Assembly: GCA_933207985.1 (NCBI GenBank)
Contig: OW240917.1
Location: 111,863,960 to 111,927,959 of the forward strand
Length of the DNA stretch: 64,000 nucleotides
From: Pelobates cultripes
Taxonomy: Eukaryota; Chordata; Amphibia; Anura; Pelobatidae
Direction: 5' to 3'
Under the pieces are notes generated by a model. It searched no databases. It was not told the DNA's origin and worked only from the letters and a program-made list of their open reading frames with translations. This document shows positions 56,655-64,000 of this stretch, piece after piece. Each line of letters begins with the position of its first letter. Within the stretch, counting starts at the first letter, position 1. The position numbers and the translations under genes were made by a program.

Positions 56655-57400
56655 TTATTTATCATTAAATTGTGGAAATATGTTGTAGTTGAGGCACCTG
56701 CATGTTTGGTAAGATGTTTAGGTTAGGTTACAGTTAACCCAATCACATTGTGCATACATGATGTTTCAGGTATGGACCAATACTACATAATCAAGTATAC
56801 ATGATGTTTAATGTTGCAAATAAAGTCAGTTTTTTGCAAAATAATTTTGCTTGCAGTGTGTCTCCTTTTGAGGACACAAGCACCAAAACTTATGCTACCA
56901 TTACCATGCTGGCTCTTCTGCGCCCTCCCACCACAGCATGGGCCCATGGTTTGATCAAAGTATTTCACTGCCCCACGCTGTGTTGATTCCCCAATCAATG
57001 AAGCTGCAGGTCTGCATTTTCAGTGAGTTCAGCACACTGCTGAATCTCACACTGCTCCCTTATGGTCGCAGGCCAGAAAGGAACTTTGTAATTTGTCTGC
57101 CTCCACAGATGTTGCAGAACAAAAGCTCAGCAAACTGAGATATTAGGGAGCACCACCAGACCACCAGGGAAACAGGTAAAAGCCCAAATCAGTGCCCAAA
57201 AGGTAACATAAATATACTTGCCACACAAACAATCCCCCTCACACACTCAACTCCAATTACTCACCATGTTAAAGTCATCCCCTCACACTCACCCTTCCAC
57301 AGTCACCCTGTCACACTTAACTCCCTGCACTCACCACCTCGCTACACGACACAATATCACACTCATTCTGTCATAGTGACAATGTCACACTCACTCTGCC
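56655..57400. other. Unassigned DNA, CACTCA-rich stretch
   Basis: No gene. From about 57225 to 57405 the sequence is enriched in TCACACTCA and CACTCACC words, a loose, decayed tandem repeat that ends in (TA)n at 57403-57437. Confidence 0.5.
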
Positions 57401-57405
57401 ACAGT

Positions 57406-57437
<32 letters not shown>

Positions 57438-57439
57438 CA

Positions 57440-57625
57440 CAATACGATGGGAATTTTGCACTCCAGCTCTCCTCCAAATCTTGGCCCGATGCTCAGCTGC
57501 ACACAAATACAGTCTCCAAAAAGAAAGCCAGCACTCAAGGACTTCAACATGAAAAACATAGGCATTTAATCCAAGTGGTCAATGTTTCAGTTCACAACTG
57601 TGAACTTTCCTCAGGACACATGGTG
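57440..57625 (-). mobile_element. PLE terminal region with hammerhead-like core
   Basis: Minus strand: CTGAGGA, stem II, GAAACATTGACCAC, TGGATTAAATGCC, then GTTGAAGTCCTTGAGTGCTG and GCATCGGGCCAAGATTTGG. TA microsatellites lie on both sides. Matches the architecture of 1600-1800 and 36655-36785. Confidence 0.55.
57584..57614 (-). ncRNA. Hammerhead-ribozyme-like core, variant box
   Basis: Minus strand CTGAGGA, then a perfect 7-bp stem AGTTCAC/GTGAACT with loop AGTT, then GAAAC. The canonical CTGATGA has T5 replaced by G (CTGAGGA), which usually weakens or abolishes cleavage. The stem is the best paired of the set. Confidence 0.45.
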
Positions 57626-59500
57626 TATATATATATATACACATTTATTATTATGTCTATATACATATATGTAAACATTACTTTCCAGGACACCCAACGT
57701 TCCAGGATTTTGGTAGTGAGTTTTTCACAAATTGCTTGGTAGTGAATAGGTTGATGCTAAATTTGTATTCAAAAACTATTAGCCCACCTTTTCTGACCCT
57801 CCACACAACCTGCAGTGTTTCTTTCTTTATTGAACAAACATTTCTGTACATGATGCCACTACTTAATTTTGCATGGTCATATTATTTTTCCTTACTATAT
57901 GTGAAACTGACCTTCTAATAATAATAATTTGAAATCCAACTACTGGGTCCTGGAGTGGATTTAAATACATATTTAGTATTGAATGTTCTATCACTGTTGG
58001 ATGTTCTTTTTCCATTTTAACTTTGACTTATGTTGATTTATTATGCTCTTTGGTGTGAATGTGGATGAAATTTTGCGCATGCCCAGGTATCATAATAATT
58101 GTAAATGTTTATGCAGAAATATAAAATAATTTGAACACCTTATCAGTGAATTGAAGCAACCACTTCTTTTTTCTGCTCCCTGGGATGCTGTAAACGAATT
58201 AGCTCATCTATTTCAAACACCCATTCTAACTTATTGTTGATATGAAATGCTCCCTGAGGTCACTTTTTTTATTAGTAATGGTTATTGAGGATAATTACTA
58301 ATGAAAACAAGTTATATATTGCTGTAATTTTAACGGATAACTGGCATCTCATATTGTAACAGTTACCACTAAGATAAATGCAACACCCTCAATAACTAAT
58401 AAAAACCCTTTCCTTAATAGATGTATAACACGTCTATTTGTATGATTATTCTTTAGCATATGATACACTTTCTGTGGGTTCCTATAAATGAAACCGGCTC
58501 TCACGACTCTGTAACTCTCTCTGCTGCTGGAAACTGACCTTGGACATGAATCATTCCTAATGGTAATACTATATATTGAAGCATCAAATTGAGTATATTT
58601 TTCAAGTTTGCTATTAAAAAAATGTTTTCTTCATTTTTGTACCTACTTTATTTTATATTTTTATTAACAATCTCATCTCTCCTGCTTATTGTTTCTTGCC
58701 TTCCTTGCCTTTGGCTCTCTTTGTCAAATTCCCTTTATACCTAAATAGAAAATCAAGGATGAATTGCAATGCAAAGCTATTATAAATGTGAGTTCTTGAG
58801 CAGCATATATGACACTAAAGGTACGAAACAATTCCTCATTCTGTTCTTGTCTGTCTGCACCTGCCTACAATCTGATTAGTGTCGCTAAATAGGTTCCTGC
58901 TTCTTTCAGTCCCTTTAGGTTTCTTCAGTCTTGTGAGCACTGTCGCATTATAAAGTGAACATCTGCTTGTTGTAGTCAGTCCTCAATTCATAGTTTTTTT
59001 CTTGTAATGTTCCAAATTATATTTTGTGATTGTGACTCTGTTAACGTGTTTATTTGTATTACTGTATCATTTTGTAAAAAAAAAAAAAAAAAAAGTCATG
59101 CATGTCTTATAATTGTTTCTTGTTATATTGGCTTTTAATAAACACAAGTCTATAGTCTATATATAAATAGTATAGAGATAATAGTAGGAACAAGACTTAA
59201 AGAAATACACATAGTTTAACACAGTTATTGGTATAAAATACTTATGTTTTATAATGATTTAAAAAAAAGAAAGACAAACACACAAGTGTCAGAGCTTCCA
59301 ATATCTAAGAGGCATTGTGATATGTTTGGTTTCAAAGTACTTGCTTTGCTGGGAGTATTATTTACATAACTTCCCAATTTTGCCATTTCTTTACCATTTC
59401 CTGGACTCAAGTTTTTTTTTGTTCCTTTTATTAATACATTCCTGCATATACTAGTAGAGCTGGGGACCTTGCTCTATTCCAAGTGAATTCAGATATTATA
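57626..59500. other. Unassigned AT-rich DNA
   Basis: No gene recognised. An A run of about 19 lies at 59077-59095. Confidence 0.5.
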
Positions 59501-59559
59501 CTCGCTTTTTTAGTTCACACAGTTGAGCAAGTTGAATACACGAGAAGATATATAGAAAA

Positions 59560-60180
59560 GGAAATTGCCACTATTGATTGCACATAGACATTTATTCAGA
59601 GCCAGCTGGCTACCTCATTATTCCATCCAATGATCTCATTGAAGTGGAGTCTAACTGACCCTGGGCATCACGCTTTGGGATGGTTCTACGGCGGTAATTG
59701 CCACAATGTGTGATATCTTGGATGTCTGTGTAGGTGGAGGAATATTGCAACTCCTGTACTTGTGTGGGTCCCTAACTATAATATACTGTATATGTTAGTG
59801 GAAGTGGCTACCAGGATGTGATGTCACACTTTGGCACCTCAGCTTGTGGTAGCACTAAGCTGCACGATTTTGGATATTTAAACAGCCAAAACCACTATGG
59901 ACACATAGCTCTTGGAAAAGTCCACTGGGACGAAATGCGTTGAGCGGATTAGAAGCTGTCAGTATCCCCCTAAAGAACACGAGATTTCACCACTTTCCTC
60001 TGCCTGATTCATCATCCCACAGCACTTTGGGAGAAGAATACTGATTATCTGAAGGCACTGACATTGGATTCGTTTTAAAGGAGACTTAGCCCAGAAGGGG
60101 CTGACAAGCATTCTAGCACAAATTGATATATGTCTTTTTGTGCCACTTCACTTGTGAGTGTACATATTTGTTTTTTAACT
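59560..60180 (+). mobile_element. Possible PLE-type terminal region
   Basis: Around 59920-59945 the sequence GTCCACTGGGACGAAATGCGTT has a stem (GTCC/GGGAC) followed by GAAA, like the second half of hammerhead-type PLE ends with a GACGAAACGCGT word. The CTGATGA box is not recognisable (CTCTTGGAA in its place). It is followed by AT-rich sequence. Weak call. Confidence 0.35.
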
Positions 60181-62715
60181 TTATTACTGTGTTATTAAAT
60201 ACTTCACTATATATGTTTTATTTTTTATCTCTTTGTATGACTTATATGGAAAACCTATGGTAAATATACACATGATTTGTGACTGTGGCTCCCCCTTTTG
60301 GTATATGTTTTTAACTATACCTTCTGTACATTTGTATATCTTTGGGAATTGGGAGTGATCCCTTATCTGTAGTGGCCAGCCTGCACTATCTATGCCCTTT
60401 ATCCCGCACAACGCTTCTGTATATTAATGTGGTAGCTCTAAGCCAGCAAAGGTAAGGTAATGCAGCAAACAAGCAGGATGAGAGTGAGGGATATAAAAAA
60501 TTGTTAGACTATTAGAAGACTTGGAGATTAATGTTGGTCCCAACTGCATTTCATTTGAATTTTGGGCCAATCGAGTGATCAGTCAAATTACTTAACTCCA
60601 GGCTGAAGTGTACCCCGAATAAAAATGCTCAATGGTTAAGCATCTCCATTTTGGTTTATGATTCTGAATTGTACACATGGCACCAAAAAAAAGAGTTGAC
60701 CGAGGGGGAAAAAAGATTGGTTGATGGCTTGAGGACAGATGCTAAATGTTGATTCTATTCACAGATCAAGAAAAAAGTGAGCAATGGATGGAAAAGAAGA
60801 AGGAATATATACATCTAATCATATTTAATAAATATATACTATATCAATTCATAAATGTAGAGTCCTTATTGCTGCTCCCTTTTTCACTATATTGGTTACT
60901 TCCTCTCTCTTGATCTCTTAAAAATGGCTGGAAAATGCACCTATAAGTGTACTGCTAAATATATGCATACTATTTGTTATGTATATATTTTGCAGTACAC
61001 AGGCCCATGTTTGTGCCATTTTGATTCGTCCAAAAAGTTTTTGTTTAGTGTTAATCTGCTTGAATATGATTTCACACTGAATGGAGGGACATTATTATAA
61101 CCAATTAAATTAAATGGTTATAGTTTACACAGTACTGATATTGATCCAAATATTGATATTTTTTATATTCACAGGAAGCCCAAATTATTATTACAAATGC
61201 AATTGGAATGGAGCGCAAATTAGACACCAGACACCTGTTGGTATTCAAAATAAGCCTCTGTCGTTTATTCTTCAGTTGGGTTTTTGTACAATAAAAAGTA
61301 AGTGCTTGCATGCAAATACTCATAGGACAGTAGTAGGAAGAGAGGGTGAAAGGGTGAAAGGAGTACAGATAAGACATAGGGATGAACGTCATGTACATAT
61401 AACAAATAAGTTCAGAGAAAGAGAAAGAATAGAATGATTTGAGAAGACAGACAGGAACTAGACATATATGGTTTTAAGTGTCGTTTTAAGCATCAAGCAT
61501 TTCCTGAGTCCAAGTTAGCCAATTTTAATATAGGAAATCAAAATATGACACCTGTAAGATTGAGCCTTGGACTCAAGATAAATTCTATCACAGTACCCAT
61601 TTACATAAAATATGTTTGTAAGAAAAATGGCAGCATTTGTGAAAAAAAATATTTAAATGTGTGAGTTTCAGGGGATTATGGGACATTAACAACAGTAGTG
61701 TTTCCTCTATTTGTTACACCACTTTATCTTGTAATTAAGAGACATGAAAGTTCTAAGTGATTTTTTAAATTATTTATATTGTATCATGCAAAACATTAGG
61801 TGTATATATCTTGTGAAAACATATATATTCTTGCACCTGAAGTGCCCTGAAAGTATATTTAATATATTTTTAACTAGATGCCACACTGTCTTGTCTTGCG
61901 TACCTTATATATTTATGAATATTGACGAAGAAAGGTAAACATACTGTTTTTAACAAACAAATTAAAATGGTTAAATACTATATTTGTATATTTGTGGATA
62001 TATATATGTGGAATTGTATGGTATTTTGTGAAATACAAATTTTTAACATTTTCAGGGATATTTAGTAAACTTGGGATTTAGTGAAATTCAAATGCTATCC
62101 CAAAATAGCTGAGCCGAATAGTTCCGTAGCTCCTGACTTACCTCACCTGCCCTGGTATTTCGGCCACACTCTTCTAATCATAGGAATAATGTCCATACAC
62201 AGTAAATTCAATCTGCTGAAACAATGTATGCGTCTTTCAAATAGTACTGCAGGCTGTCGTAGGATTCTGTAGATACGTCTTGAAATAAGTATTTTGTTCT
62301 CATTAGCCCATCCTCAATCTCGGCTGCTATTAATACAGCCATATACATCAATCCTTAGACGCTTCTCTATGAGATAAAGAGGAAGATATCTTGTTTAAAA
62401 CCCCTCTGTGTGAGACTCAGGGACTGACTGGAAACCCAGTGGAAAAAGTTACATTTTAAAAAAGTAATAACTGACATAATAGTCAGTGGTGGAATTAATT
62501 TTCTATATTCCTAAATTCATTTTGCATGGCAACATCATAAAACATTCTGTTCATATAAGTGATGAAGAGAGTTAGTTATGAAAAATAAATAAAAAAATTA
62601 AAAAAATTAAAGCTTTCTGTGGGTTATTTATATAACAAACACCATGACATGTGCCTTTAATTGTTTGGTTAATGTTTCTGACTTTAAATGAAAATGAATC
62701 TCATTCACCGAAGCT
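60181..62715. other. Unassigned AT-rich DNA
   Basis: No gene recognised. The 107-residue frame at 61114-61437 has no domain resemblance. Confidence 0.5.
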
Positions 62716-62717
62716 AT

Positions 62718-63050
62718 TCTTTTATGTGTTTTTTTTTTTTGTTAAATTTTTTTTTTATTCTGTTGGTATAGTAACATTAGACATATTACAGTGCAATATA
62801 AAGACATATGGTTACCTGCGCAGAGGCTTGTATATCAAAGTGGGCGTACAATGATATAGAGTAAATATGCATATGCGTTGAGAGATTATGTATATCTAAA
62901 GCATTGAAAAGCGTAGCACGTAGGTTAATGGTTGATAGTTGAAATGCACAGTTATGCATTATGCAAAGCTGTAAATGGTGTGTTGTACTAAAACCATATC
63001 TAGAGTCATAAGAATAGTTTCGATGCATGTAGTAAAACATAACACTTTTG
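62718..63050 (-). repeat. Possible poly(A)-ended retroposon 3' end
   Basis: Two long T runs (62729-62740 and 62747-62757) would be the A tail of a minus-strand retroposon whose body follows (62760-63050). No coding or family-specific word was recognised, so this is tentative. Confidence 0.3.
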
Positions 63051-64000
63051 CACCTATGTAGCTCAGGTTTTTAAAGGAATAAATGGTAGCAAATATAATA
63101 ATTTCATTCCATTTAATATTTTCTTATGTGTGCATTATCTACCTGTTTCAAGGTTTTCCCTCACGGAGCATAAATGGATTCTGGTAGCTGTAAAAAATCA
63201 TTTAGAAGGTATAGAAAGAAGGCTATCAGAAGGGGAGATAAAGCTGGATTGCAGATACAAATAGCAATTTCGTAACCTCCCAACTTTCGTTTAATTTGTG
63301 GGATATTGAGACTTGTGACCTTCCCTTTCCAAGGTTGGTACAACATTTGAACAATGATTATTTGTGGATCTTCTCAACAACTATAAAACATGTTAACCAA
63401 GTAACATTTTTATCTTCAAACAAGCAATCATACTTCCCGCTGAAACTTTTTCCAAGGACCGCTTGTCAAATATCTCTTTCCGAGATAAAAAGAGGTAATA
63501 AAGTTGTGTGACAAGGCATCAGAGACAGTTTATGATGGAAGTGGTGATATTTAATCACTTGCAGAGTTTCTGCTGAGATTACTTTGGTATGCTAGTTTCA
63601 CAAGCAGAAAAGGAGGAAAAAAAGAGATATCTGATGAGATTGCAAACAAACTGAATTGCTGCCAGCAGAGGCCTTCATGTAAGAAATGATTACCGAACAC
63701 AAGCAATTTTTTCTGCTTTCTTTGATCAGTTATTCTATGCTTATGTGTGAATGTTTGTTGAGTTACTGCATCCAGGTATTATATTTTTGTAAAAAGTCTT
63801 TTTAGAAGTAGCACAAAAAGATAAATATTTTGTATATGTTATTAACAGGTGGGTGGATGAGTGGGAGTTTTGGGTTAACCCCTTCTGGAGTACTTCTGTA
63901 TACCCCGGAAGAATATTGCTTTTATATATTAAATATTATGTTTTTAAATATTTGTAATTCTATTCTAACAAGATAAGTTTTTTTAGTTAAATGATGGGTA
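63051..64000. other. Unassigned AT-rich DNA
   Basis: Nothing recognised. Confidence 0.5.

Noticed and set aside
59905..59960. Fourth hammerhead ribozyme
   Set aside because: Only the stem-GAAA half is recognisable; the CTGATGA box is absent, so it is kept only as a weak PLE-end call.

Overview
The window looks like vertebrate, almost certainly anuran (frog), repeat-rich non-coding DNA. It is AT-rich and I recognise no host gene or exon. What I can identify is mobile DNA of a frog-like mix: L1/Tx1-like, CR1/L2-like, Penelope-like, DIRS-like and Tc1-like remnants, a gypsy/ERV-like LTR family, and many foldback MITEs with TTAA or 8-bp target-site duplications (TSDs). The species cannot be named from this sequence, and the frog assignment is inference from repeat types.

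Layout. 1-4.3 kb: Penelope-like fragment, hAT-type MITE, TTAA MITE, LINE-type tail and a broken Tc1 transposase. 4.3-13 kb: mostly unassigned AT-rich DNA, a local tandem duplication (7.1-8.3 kb), a decayed minus-strand L1-like element (8.4-10.1 kb) and LINE 3' ends. 13.0-26.3 kb: the most structured part. A flank plus a minus-strand LTR retroelement (copy A) runs into a ~68-bp satellite array and a 100-N gap. After the gap the same flank and element start again (copy B). Copy B has a clean 5-bp TSD, and a paralogous empty site lies 2 kb further on. 26.4-32.5 kb: a near-perfect hAT-like foldback, a Penelope-like RT remnant and unassigned DNA. 32.6-35.0 kb and 53.3-55.2 kb: two different L1-like elements, each with a 5' end, an A-rich 3' end and its own TSD, that carry ORF1 only. 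36-48 kb: PLE tail with a hammerhead-like core, AT repeats, a TTAA foldback, a DIRS RT remnant, a tRNA-like SINE, a TG-rich minisatellite, a foldback with splice-donor-like arms, and an L1 ORF2 remnant. 48.7-64 kb: an 80-bp MITE, a solo LTR, a MITE carrying telomere-like TTAGGG repeats, further PLE ends and unassigned sequence.

The elements do not form one functional system. The points most worth following are: (1) the ORF1-only (HAL1-like) L1 elements; (2) the LTR family without pol, with gag-position 48-bp in-frame repeats and a tRNA-Leu-type primer site; (3) the 7.75-kb repeated block across the gap, where copy A appears chimeric; (4) dispersed hammerhead-like cores in Penelope-type tails. 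All identifications are by eye from sequence and motif memory; no database search was run.
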